Origin: JBHGBB01 sp041946755
GTDB lineage: Bacteria; UBP4; UBA4092; JAOAEQ01
NCBI GenBank assembly: GCA_041946755.1
Contig: JBHGBB010000118.1
Location: 1-12,441 of the forward strand
Length of the DNA stretch: 12,441 nucleotides
Direction: 5' to 3'
In this document: piece after piece, positions 6,925-12,441 of the stretch
Numbering within the stretch: position 1 is the stretch's first letter
Layout: every line of letters starts with the position of its first letter
Notes under the pieces: model-generated
The model's database searches: none
What the model was told of the DNA's origin: nothing
Seen by the model: only the letters and a program-made list of their open reading frames with translations
Made by a program: the position numbers and the translations under genes

Positions 6925-7107
6925 AATTTGAAGGCAAATCCGAATATCGAATTTCGAATATCGAAACAAAAAGATAAATCGATAAATTCAAATATTCAAA
7001 CTTAGATTCGGTATTTGTTTTGAATTTTAATATTAGATATTATTTTAAATTTAGATATTAGAATTTAGAAATTCCGCAATCCGCAATCAGCAATCCGAAA
7101 TTTACAA
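6925..7107. repeat. Repeat-filled spacer between the SDR gene and folB
   Basis: The spacer is built from simple dispersed units. At 6934-6967 there are reiterated CGAATATCGAA / CGAATTTCGAA motifs. Around 7037-7070 there is TTAGATATTA / GAATTTAGAA. At 7073-7107 there are CCGCAATCCGCAATCAGCAATCC units. The first block shares 19 bases, inverted, with 9531-9549. On the minus strand, TTGAAT (forward 6994-6999) and TATCTT (forward 6971-6976), 17 bases apart, form a weak promoter candidate for folB. No coding frame is credible. Confidence 0.6.
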
Positions 7108-7839
7108 TCAGGTTCTCAGGTGCCTTCCTCCATCGACATTGATGATTTGGCCGGTAATAAAATCGCTTTTCAGTAGGTAAACCACAGCCGCAGCGATATC
7201 CTGCGGATCCCCATGTTTCTTTAATGGAACAGTATCGATTAATTTATCTAAATATTCCTGGTCCTGTCCTGGGGGAGGAAGAATTAAGCCCGGGGCGATA
7301 CCGTTAACAGTTATCTTTGGCGCGAATTCAATTGCCATCATTCGGGTTAAAGTAGCCAGCATATTTTTGCTTAAGATATAGGCGACATGGTTAAAATCAT
7401 AACTCTGGATTCTGGTATCCAAGAGATTGATGATTTTGCCGGAGTTAACGGTGTTCGCAAAATCCCGGCTTAGAATGAACGGAGTCCACGCATTAACCTG
7501 GATATGCTGCGAGAGACTTTGATAGTCGACATTTTCAATAGTATTATTCTTGAAGATAGATGCGCTATTAATCAGGATATCTAAAGTACCGGATAGTGAC
7601 ATCGACCGGGGGATAAGCGAATCTACTTCATCTGGCTTATCGAAATCCGATTGGATTAGCCAAACATTAACCTTCTGCGATTTGATTTCTTTCGCCAATT
7701 TCTCTGCTTCTTTAGCCGAACGATTATAATGGAGAACGAGATTCACACCTTCTTCAGCTAATGCCATTGCAATTGCATATCCAATCCGTTTCCCGGCGCC
7801 GGTAATTAATGCGGTTTTCCCTGTTAAGTTGGTATCCAT
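7108..7839 (-). CDS. Pteridine reductase / FolM-like short-chain dehydrogenase
   Basis: A 243-residue classical SDR. The nucleotide-binding turn is TGAGKRIG (13-20), with the Lys-Arg pair typical of NADPH-dependent pteridine reductases (PTR1, FolM) rather than the commoner SDR TGAssGIG. Further motifs are NSAS (91-94), Asn116, an Asp at 141 after the IINLL strand as in PTR1/FolM, catalytic Tyr154 and Lys158 (YILSK), PG at 183-184 and a closing NVDGG (234-238). The inferred reaction is NADPH reduction of dihydro- to tetrahydropterin or dihydromonapterin, possibly with side activity as a dihydrofolate reductase. The neighbours support pterin chemistry: carbinolamine dehydratase upstream, and folB-folK-folE downstream. 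A generic 3-oxoacyl-ACP-reductase-like role is the alternative. The start overlaps the preceding stop as TAATG, after GGAG. Confidence 0.8.
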   Translation of the reverse strand: MDTNLTGKTALITGAGKRIGYAIAMALAEEGVNLVLHYNRSAKEAEKLAKEIKSQKVNVWLIQSDFDKPDEVDSLIPRSMSLSGTLDILINSASIFKNNTIENVDYQSLSQHIQVNAWTPFILSRDFANTVNSGKIINLLDTRIQSYDFNHVAYILSKNMLATLTRMMAIEFAPKITVNGIAPGLILPPPGQDQEYLDKLIDTVPLKKHGDPQDIAAAVVYLLKSDFITGQIINVDGGRHLRT

Positions 7840-8171
7840 TATGCTCCTATCAGACCATCGATTTTTGCTGCCAGGATAAAATCGTTTAGTGATAACCCTC
7901 CGATTTTATGGGTTGCTAATTCCAGCCGGATTTGGTTATACGAAATATGAATATCCGGATGATGATTCTCTTGATTCGCTAATACTGCTACCTTATTAAC
8001 AAACTGCATCGCCTGATTGAAATCAGGCAATTTGAACTCCCGGGAGATAGATTTCTCGGCTAATACCCATCCCGGGATTTCAGAATTTAATGCTTTCGCT
8101 TCCTCAATAGATATTGGCAAAGTTCCTGCAGGTATTGATCGACATTTCTGGTCTAAGAGTTTCATGATCAT
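7839..8171 (-). CDS. Pterin-4a-carbinolamine dehydratase (PCD/PhhB/DCoH family)
   Basis: A protein of about 110 residues that dehydrates 4a-hydroxytetrahydropterin to quinonoid dihydropterin, recycling the cofactor of aromatic amino-acid hydroxylases. The diagnostic block ENHHPDIHISYNQIRLELAT (68-87) followed by HKIGGLSLNDFILAAKID contains the three family histidines (70, 71, 88) and closely resembles animal and bacterial PCDs. The ATG at 8171 overlaps the upstream stop as TAATG after GAGGCA. The next junction has the same design, which favours it over the ATG six bases further in, although that one has better spacing to GAGG. No hydroxylase gene is in the window. PCDs without a hydroxylase neighbour have been connected with molybdopterin metabolism, so the physiological role here is open. 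Confidence 0.93.
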   Translation of the reverse strand: MIMKLLDQKCRSIPAGTLPISIEEAKALNSEIPGWVLAEKSISREFKLPDFNQAMQFVNKVAVLANQENHHPDIHISYNQIRLELATHKIGGLSLNDFILAAKIDGLIGA

Positions 8172-9367
8172 TATGCCTCAAAGAACCGCGGGACAAATAA
8201 TTCGCTTTGATTAATTAATTTCCGGGCGACCTCTATTTTATCCCATACATTACATAACATTACTCCCCGGATCTTATTCTCTTTTAGATAATAGATAACC
8301 CCGGTTACATTCGGTTCCTTCCAGTCTGCATAGGTCTCTAACGCAGAATTAACTTCGCCGACCGCTTCATACCCGAACTCGAATAAATCCGAGAAGAAAT
8401 AGGGCATATAAAGATAAGGGAACTTTCCACCAGCCATATTCTTCCCGGCTAATTTCCCTTGATTGAGCGCATTATCCCAATGCTCGACCCGCATCAATTG
8501 CCGAAACGCTTGATAGGGGAATAAGGCTACATCCCCTGCGGCATAGATATCCGGATTAGAGGTTTCGAGATATGCATTAACTTCTATTCCATTGCCGGTA
8601 ATTAACCCGGCATCAGATGCGAGTTTTATTTCCGGAGCGACTCCTACTCCAACGATAACCATATCCGTACTTATCTGGTTGCTAGATTCGGTTTTAATGA
8701 TATATTTGTCTCCTGATTTGGCTATGGATATCGGTTTATCGTTATTGAGAATTTTAATTCCCTTGTCGATATAATGTTTTTGGATAGCAAATCCCAGTTT
8801 ATCGGGGAAAACCCGGTTGACCAGATATGCTTCCGGGAAGATCATGGTTACTGCTACTTGATTGATATTTAATGCGGCTGCCAGTTCCGAGCCGATAAAC
8901 CCGCCTCCGATGATAACCGCTGATTTGCCGGCACTCGCTTGTTTCCGAATCGCGAGATAATCGTCTAAATACCGATAATAGCATACTTCAGGCAAATCCC
9001 CACCGGGGATAGTTAATTTCCGGGATGTAGCCCCAGTAGCTAAAAGCAATTTATCATATCGGAATATATTCTTTTGGTTATCAATTATCAGTTTCTGGTC
9101 AGGTTGTAATACAAGAATCTTAGTTCCGAGCGCAAGTTTAACTCCGGTATCATCATAATACTTCTGGTCATGCAAAAAGATATCAGCTACCTGCTTTTTC
9201 CCGAACCAGAGCTTTTTGGATAACGGTGGCCGGTCATAAGGCATTGGGGTTTCTTGCCCAACCAATAAGATCGATCCGGTTTTATCCAATTCCCGAATTC
9301 CTTCTATTGCTGATACCCCGGTTAACCCCCCGCCGATAATAATATATTTATAGGTTTGGTCTGCCAT
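8171..9367 (-). CDS. FAD/NAD(P)H-dependent oxidoreductase, AIF / ferredoxin-reductase-like class
   Basis: A 398-residue two-dinucleotide-domain flavoprotein. It shows the N-terminal FAD fold IIGGGLTG (10-17), PYDRPPLSKKL (43-53), an ATG signature (LLLATGA, 107-113), the NAD(P)H fold VIIGGGFIGSELAAAL (151-166), the second FAD signature YAAGDVA (275-281), and VEHWDNALNQGKLAGKNM (294-311). The IIGGGFIGSELA segment and the GVMLCNVWDKIEVARKLI tail resemble apoptosis-inducing-factor-type NADH oxidoreductases and the reductases of Rieske oxygenases. No redox-active Cys pair or separate electron-carrier domain is visible, so the acceptor is unknown. As first gene of the cluster it starts after GAGG, 9 bases before the ATG. 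Its stop overlaps the dehydratase start. Co-transcription suggests electron supply to a pterin-linked or oxygenase reaction, which is inference. Confidence 0.88.
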   Translation of the reverse strand: MADQTYKYIIIGGGLTGVSAIEGIRELDKTGSILLVGQETPMPYDRPPLSKKLWFGKKQVADIFLHDQKYYDDTGVKLALGTKILVLQPDQKLIIDNQKNIFRYDKLLLATGATSRKLTIPGGDLPEVCYYRYLDDYLAIRKQASAGKSAVIIGGGFIGSELAAALNINQVAVTMIFPEAYLVNRVFPDKLGFAIQKHYIDKGIKILNNDKPISIAKSGDKYIIKTESSNQISTDMVIVGVGVAPEIKLASDAGLITGNGIEVNAYLETSNPDIYAAGDVALFPYQAFRQLMRVEHWDNALNQGKLAGKNMAGGKFPYLYMPYFFSDLFEFGYEAVGEVNSALETYADWKEPNVTGVIYYLKENKIRGVMLCNVWDKIEVARKLINQSELFVPRFFEA

Positions 9368-9419
9368 CGGAAACTACCTCACTATAAAAGCAAATTCGAA
9401 ATATAAAACTTAAAAGCTT

Positions 9420-9500
9420 TAACCGCAGAGCACGCAAAGAAGGCGCAAAGCTTGCAAAGTTTTCCCGGCGTTCTGAGCGTTAACTTAGCGGTTTTTACGG
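9420..9500. repeat. Imperfect palindromic CGCAGAG-type repeat in the cluster's leader
   Basis: AACCGC (9421-9426) pairs with GCGGTT (9488-9493). Between them lie degenerate ACGCAAAG / GGCGCAAAG units on one side and matching GCGTT / CGTTCTGAGCG units on the other. This is the layout of the dispersed AACCGCAGAG...CTCTGCGGTT repeats of many environmental genomes. It lies between the predicted start (near 9551) and the flavoprotein ATG, so it would be transcribed as leader RNA. Confidence 0.6.
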
Positions 9501-9520
9501 TTAGTTTTAATTTTTGCTTT

Positions 9521-9549
9521 GGTTTTCGATATTCGATATTCGGATTTGC
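9521..9549 (-). repeat. Second, inverted copy of the CGAATATCGAA repeat
   Basis: ATTCGATATTCGGATTTGC (9531-9549) is the exact reverse complement of 6934-6952 just upstream of folB. A further near-match, GGTTTTCGAT (9521-9530), extends it. The two copies bracket the flavoprotein, dehydratase and SDR genes in opposite orientation. Confidence 0.7.
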
Positions 9550-9557
9550 TTAATCTT

Positions 9558-9586
9558 ATTATACGCTAAAGATAATCCTTTTTCAA
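9558..9586 (-). promoter_or_regulatory. Promoter of the minus-strand pterin/flavoprotein cluster
   Basis: On the minus strand TTGAAA (forward 9581-9586), a 17-base spacer and a perfect TATAAT (forward 9558-9563) form a near-consensus sigma70 promoter. Transcription would begin near 9551, giving a leader of about 184 bases that contains both local repeats. Confidence 0.8.
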
Positions 9587-9602
9587 TTGAATTAAACAAT
9601 TC

Positions 9603-9631
9603 TTTAAAGATGTCTTTATTTTTGATATAAT
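9603..9631 (+). promoter_or_regulatory. Divergent promoter of the exported protein gene
   Basis: TTTAAA (9603-9608), a 17-base spacer and a perfect TATAAT (9626-9631) point rightward. Only 16 bases separate its -35 from the -35 of the leftward promoter. One regulator or local DNA bending could therefore affect both, although no operator palindrome is obvious between them. Confidence 0.7.
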
Positions 9632-9670
9632 AACTTTAACTTTAGATATTATGCTAAGAAGGAGTAGTAT

Positions 9671-10564
9671 ATGAAACCAAAAACATTACGGTTGATATTA
9701 TTAGCTATGTTTACTGCTGATATTTTGGTTTTGTCCGTTATGGTTAATCGAGTATATGCTCTGGATGATGATGTTAGTGTCTCCTCCCTGGTTAAAGAAC
9801 ATAAACCGTTTGATTATCAGAAAGAAATCCGAGATAAATCTTTTATTGAGGTGATTATTGAAGATCATAGAAAAGCATTAACACTATTGCCTACTACAAA
9901 GTTAGTAGAAATATGTACCGATACTTCAGCAAAATACTTTTATAGTTTATTGTCGACTTATAAACCATCTTCTATAAACGGGGAGTTAAGATTTGTTTTA
10001 ATTGATGCAGATGCAGAAGGCTATTGGATGGCAGCATTAAAAGAAATAGCCGCAAGGAACTATGTCGGGGTTTCCAATCCGAGACAGTTTTTAATAGATT
10101 TGATTGCGTTTGTTTATCAATACCAAGGGATAGATAATCGCAGCCATGTGATTCTAAGTACAGGATTAATTATACAAGAAGCAAAAAAGAATCTTGCTGC
10201 AGTTCGTTTGAAAGAAAATAAACTTAATGAGTTATCGATGCAAATTCCAGCGTTATTAACTTGGCAGAAGAAAGGCGAAACCGCAAATGCAACTCATGAA
10301 GATAAGATGTATGAAATTGGCGCAGAACTATTACTAAAAGAGAAAATTATTCAGAATCCCGATGCAATGCGAGAGATACTATCTAAAATAAAAACCTCGA
10401 AATCGGAATTGTCTAGCAATGCAGAGAGAACTCTTGATAAGATCGGTGATTATGTAATCGAGAATGAAGATATCCAAAAAGATGTGGCGTTTATTCATGC
10501 TCGAAAGAAGAAAGGGTTACCGGTCGCATCGCATCCGGTTAATGATAATTTTCATGGGCCTTAA
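9671..10564 (+). CDS. Exported helical protein of unknown function
   Basis: A 297-residue protein that I do not recognise. MKPKTLR, a hydrophobic stretch (8-25) and VYA form a signal peptide, probably cleaved after Ala30. An AGAAGGAG ribosome site sits 6 bases before the ATG. The mature part looks mainly alpha-helical and charged, with possible HEAT-like or solenoid character. It includes HRKALTLLP (66-74), FVLIDADAEGYWMAALKEIAARN (108-130), a mid-protein SNPRQFLIDLIAFVYQYQGIDNRS (135-158) and a Lys/Glu-rich C-terminal half (170-280). There is no second membrane segment, conserved Cys pair or catalytic signature. The C-terminal tail is polar (HPVNDNFHGP). The promoter is back to back with that of the pterin cluster, but nothing else links the two. 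A periplasmic or extracellular location is likely. Confidence 0.75.
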   Translation: MKPKTLRLILLAMFTADILVLSVMVNRVYALDDDVSVSSLVKEHKPFDYQKEIRDKSFIEVIIEDHRKALTLLPTTKLVEICTDTSAKYFYSLLSTYKPSSINGELRFVLIDADAEGYWMAALKEIAARNYVGVSNPRQFLIDLIAFVYQYQGIDNRSHVILSTGLIIQEAKKNLAAVRLKENKLNELSMQIPALLTWQKKGETANATHEDKMYEIGAELLLKEKIIQNPDAMREILSKIKTSKSELSSNAERTLDKIGDYVIENEDIQKDVAFIHARKKKGLPVASHPVNDNFHGP

Positions 10565-10790
10565 ATAACGTAATGGAATAAATCAAGTTATTACATTTAA
10601 AAAACTTAATTTCTTTATTATGAGTTTTGTGAATTAATCTCGCTCGATACCCTATAGAATTTAGGTTACTGCATTGTTAATACTCCACATAATAATATAG
10701 TTCTATTTTCCAACTTCAATATCCACAAGAGTGTATAACTAAATTGATACACTTGATTAGTCTAAAGGAATATTTTCACCTTGGGAATTA
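10565..10790. other. Non-coding, featureless AT-rich stretch
   Basis: These 226 bases follow the exported protein gene. No coding frame with a ribosome site, no convincing terminator and no repeat is seen. AATAAC and GTTATT just past the stop could pair weakly across a large loop, which is not enough to call a terminator. Together with the palindrome array downstream it makes a gene-free stretch up to 11287. Confidence 0.4.
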
Positions 10791-10819
10791 GGTAGGTATT
10801 GCTCAAAGCAATACCTACC
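10791..10819. repeat. Palindrome 1 (13-base arms, 3-base centre)
   Basis: GGTAGGTATTGCT (10791-10803) and AGCAATACCTACC (10807-10819) are perfect reverse complements around CAA. It is followed by CCTCTCCGG. No T-run follows, so it is not a standard terminator. Confidence 0.9.
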
Positions 10820-10844
10820 CCTCTCCGGTATAAATACCGAATTG

Positions 10845-10875
10845 GAACCCGAATTGGTCGGACCAATTCGGGTTC
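10845..10875. repeat. Palindrome 2 (15-base arms, 1-base centre)
   Basis: GAACCCGAATTGGTC (10845-10859) and GACCAATTCGGGTTC (10861-10875) are perfect around a single G. A direct copy of CCGAATTGG sits immediately upstream (10837-10845), so an alternative, shifted pairing is possible. Confidence 0.9.
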
Positions 10876-10911
10876 AACGAAGTTTTTGTAATCCGCTTGA
10901 AACGAGGTAAG

Positions 10912-10942
10912 TTGAATTATATGGAAATTCCATAAAATTCAA
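10912..10942. repeat. Palindrome 3 (15-base arms, one mismatch, 1-base centre)
   Basis: TTGAATTATATGGAA (10912-10926) and TTCCATAAAATTCAA (10928-10942) are complementary except at one position, around a single A. The left arm begins with the same AAGTTGAATTA (10909-10919) as palindrome 6. Confidence 0.8.
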
Positions 10943-11020
10943 AATAAATTTATAACTATAATAAAATCAATATAATGGAAATTTTATAATAAATATAAGA
11001 CAATTCGAATATAAGCTTAG

Positions 11021-11053
11021 GTTGTATTTTTCTCAATTTGAGAAAAATACAAC
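11021..11053. repeat. Palindrome 4 (16-base arms, 1-base centre)
   Basis: GTTGTATTTTTCTCAA (11021-11036) and TTGAGAAAAATACAAC (11038-11053) are perfect around a single T. A smaller hairpin, ACTCCT/AGGAGT (11052-11069), abuts it. Confidence 0.9.
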
Positions 11054-11106
11054 TCCTAATGGAAGGAGTACCATACCTAAATACGGATTGAATAATAAAA
11101 TCAATC

Positions 11107-11125
11107 GGGCGAGGGAACCTCGCCC
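11107..11125. repeat. Palindrome 5 (GC-rich, 8-base arms, 3-base centre)
   Basis: GGGCGAGG (11107-11114) and CCTCGCCC (11118-11125) pair around GAA and are followed by CTACTTTGGG. It is much richer in GC than its surroundings. It resembles the GTAGGGGCGAGG-type intergenic repeats found in many environmental and cyanobacterial genomes. Confidence 0.85.
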
Positions 11126-11150
11126 CTACTTTGGGTAAGAAAACCGAGTC

Positions 11151-11187
11151 AAGTTGAATTAAGTTCCAGTGGAACTTAATTCAACTT
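11151..11187. repeat. Palindrome 6 (18-base arms, 1-base centre)
   Basis: AAGTTGAATTAAGTTCCA (11151-11168) and TGGAACTTAATTCAACTT (11170-11187) are perfect around a single G. This is the longest palindrome of the array. It lies 101 bases past the stop of the leftward gene, without a T-run. Confidence 0.9.
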
Positions 11188-11287
11188 AAATTGATAACGC
11201 TAATAATTTCAATTGGCTATTAGTTATACCCAATCATGTTGAACTTTTGTCCATTGGATAAAAATTCAAATTAAATATGAATTAGGT

Positions 11288-12382
11288 TTATTGAACGATA
11301 TCACCTAGACGCGCTGTACCATTGGTTGGATCATAGATAATTTTAGCTCTATCATCTTTAAAGTCCGGACCGACACTATAAGCATACATCCCGGATTCAT
11401 TTTGGGTGAGTCTAAACGGCTTATTGATAAATGGGTCTAAAGGAACTTTGGGTAAATACTCCGGTTTTAAATCATTTAATGATTTCGGCCATTGCTTCTT
11501 CTCAAGATGATATAACTGAATTGCGGCATCAATCTGTGCTAGGCGTATTAAACATCTCACTCTCATATGCTGAGTATATGGATTTGGCCAAGGAATAGTA
11601 AGACACTGATTGACCTTATCTTTAGGTATTTTACTGACCCAATCCGTTTGCATAAATTTTTGATAGGATTCATGCGATATCGCATTGCTAATTCCATGGT
11701 AATAATCAATAAAATCTCGACTGATATGACCAGTATTGAAATAAAAAGATAAGATAAAAGAATTTAATAAACCGTTTGATCGTTTTAAGGAATATTTAAT
11801 AGCATTATTCCGTTCTTGTTTATCGCTTAGGAGATTATACATTAGTCGATATTCCATTTCGACAGCATTTGAAATATTAGGTAATTGTTTATCTATATCA
11901 GAACAATCGTTAATTATTTGCCTTAAATCTTTTTCGGTCAATTTATCCGATTTGATCAGTTCTAGTAAGGGAGTAATTTGAACATTGATTATTGCTAATC
12001 CAATCATATGCGTAACTAAGAATTGGTCTTTTTGTGCTATATCTTTTCCAAATAATAAGCCTTCGAGATAATAATTCAGTGCTTCGCTATACTTTTTCTG
12101 ATGCTCTAATTGTCGACCAGAACCAGCGATTAATCGAGCAAGTTTACGTATAGGAACGTAATTTAAATTCGAACCTAAAAAACTATACGGAACCGGAGGT
12201 AAAGTGCAATTCTTCATTTGCGTTCCTAGTCGAACTTCATTCAAAGCATCTTGATTTAGAACGAGGACTTTATTAACCTCAGGATAAATGGTATACCAGC
12301 CTTCGTTAACAATGGTCGTTAATTGTTCTTCTGTTTCTTCCGGTACGGTTACAGTAGAAAATGCATTGATATAATGCACCAA
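11288..12382 (-). CDS. Uncharacterised protein with pseudopilin-like C-terminus, probably 5'-truncated
   Basis: At most 364 residues from a TTG at 12382. The frame has no ATG before an in-frame TAA at 12413-12415, and no ribosome site precedes the TTG. The N-terminal part (about 4-85) and a TPR-like helical segment GSGRQLEHQKKYSEALNYYLEGLLFGKDI (87-115) lead into a helical middle. The C-terminus (about 275-363) resembles the core of GspG-type pseudopilins: RLAQIDAAIQLYHLEKKQWPKSLNDL, then VPLDPFINKPF, then YAYSVGPDFKDD and GDIV. Proteins of this plan in Planctomycetes-like and other candidate phyla normally carry an N-terminal membrane segment, which is missing here. All three frames are closed by stops just upstream. 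It may therefore be a 5'-truncated or disrupted gene. Function unknown; envelope location would be inferred only if the membrane segment is restored. Confidence 0.65.
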   Translation of the reverse strand: MVHYINAFSTVTVPEETEEQLTTIVNEGWYTIYPEVNKVLVLNQDALNEVRLGTQMKNCTLPPVPYSFLGSNLNYVPIRKLARLIAGSGRQLEHQKKYSEALNYYLEGLLFGKDIAQKDQFLVTHMIGLAIINVQITPLLELIKSDKLTEKDLRQIINDCSDIDKQLPNISNAVEMEYRLMYNLLSDKQERNNAIKYSLKRSNGLLNSFILSFYFNTGHISRDFIDYYHGISNAISHESYQKFMQTDWVSKIPKDKVNQCLTIPWPNPYTQHMRVRCLIRLAQIDAAIQLYHLEKKQWPKSLNDLKPEYLPKVPLDPFINKPFRLTQNESGMYAYSVGPDFKDDRAKIIYDPTNGTARLGDIVQ

Positions 12383-12394
12383 AGCATTATTTTT

Positions 12395-12410
12395 ATGGGT
12401 TTTTACCCAT
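12395..12410. repeat. Small palindrome at the broken 5' end of the last gene
   Basis: ATGGGT (12395-12400) and ACCCAT (12405-12410) pair around TTTT. It lies exactly where the leftward reading frame loses its start. Confidence 0.6.
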
Positions 12411-12441
12411 GTTTAGTTATTTTTTTATAAAATTAGGAATT

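Noticed and set aside
8592..8774. Plus-strand open frame inside the flavoprotein gene
   Set aside because: Opposite-strand shadow of a conserved oxidoreductase, with no promoter or ribosome site.
9368..9551. Folate or pterin riboswitch in the leader of the pterin cluster
   Set aside because: The leader structure is explained by two dispersed repeats, and I could not recognise a tetrahydrofolate riboswitch layout by eye.
10791..11187. CRISPR array
   Set aside because: The palindromes differ in sequence and length and are not separated by constant spacers, and no direct repeat recurs at regular intervals.
10791..11187. Row of intrinsic terminators
   Set aside because: None of the palindromes is followed by a T-run on either strand in the right position, and six terminators in a row would be unusual.

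Overview
This is a moderately AT-rich bacterial window with ordinary Shine-Dalgarno sites and sigma70-like promoters. The organism cannot be named from the sequence. Several signs fit an uncultured, large-genome environmental lineage of the Poribacteria / Planctomycetes / Omnitrophica kind: large secreted jelly-roll proteins in tandem, a hypothetical protein with a pseudopilin-like tail ending in YSVGPDFKDD, and many unrelated short palindromic intergenic repeats. That placement is inference.

Layout. Bases 1-350 hold the 3' end of an SGNH/GDSL-type esterase. Bases 473-5332 hold three tandem paralogous genes (+) for exported proteins of about 490 residues. Each has a signal peptide and three jelly-roll-like modules, the second and third being an internal duplication. 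Genes 1 and 2 have closely related promoters and leaders, and gene 2 ends in a strong intrinsic terminator. Bases 5428-9367 hold six genes on the minus strand, transcribed leftward: an AIF-class flavoprotein reductase, pterin-4a-carbinolamine dehydratase, a pteridine-reductase/FolM-like SDR, then folB, folK and folE. A good promoter for this cluster (9558-9586) lies back to back with the promoter (9603-9631) of an unrecognised exported protein (9671-10564, +). Bases 10565-11287 are non-coding and contain six different near-perfect palindromes. Bases 11288-12382 (-) encode an uncharacterised protein with a pseudopilin-like C-terminus, whose 5' end looks truncated.

How the genes work together. 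FolE makes dihydroneopterin triphosphate from GTP. FolB and FolK take dihydroneopterin to the pyrophosphorylated folate precursor. The SDR could reduce dihydropterins to tetrahydropterins, and the dehydratase recycles 4a-hydroxy-tetrahydropterins. No folP, folA, phosphatase or aromatic amino-acid hydroxylase is present here. The cluster therefore mixes folate synthesis with apparent tetrahydropterin reduction and recycling, plus a flavin reductase of unknown partner. The secreted triplet is probably a surface or extracellular carbohydrate-binding set, perhaps linked to the upstream esterase; this is inference.

The most unusual elements are the triplicated three-module secreted family, the mixed pterin cluster with its coupled junctions and A8 run at the folK/folE overlap, and the dense array of unrelated palindromes at 10791-11187.
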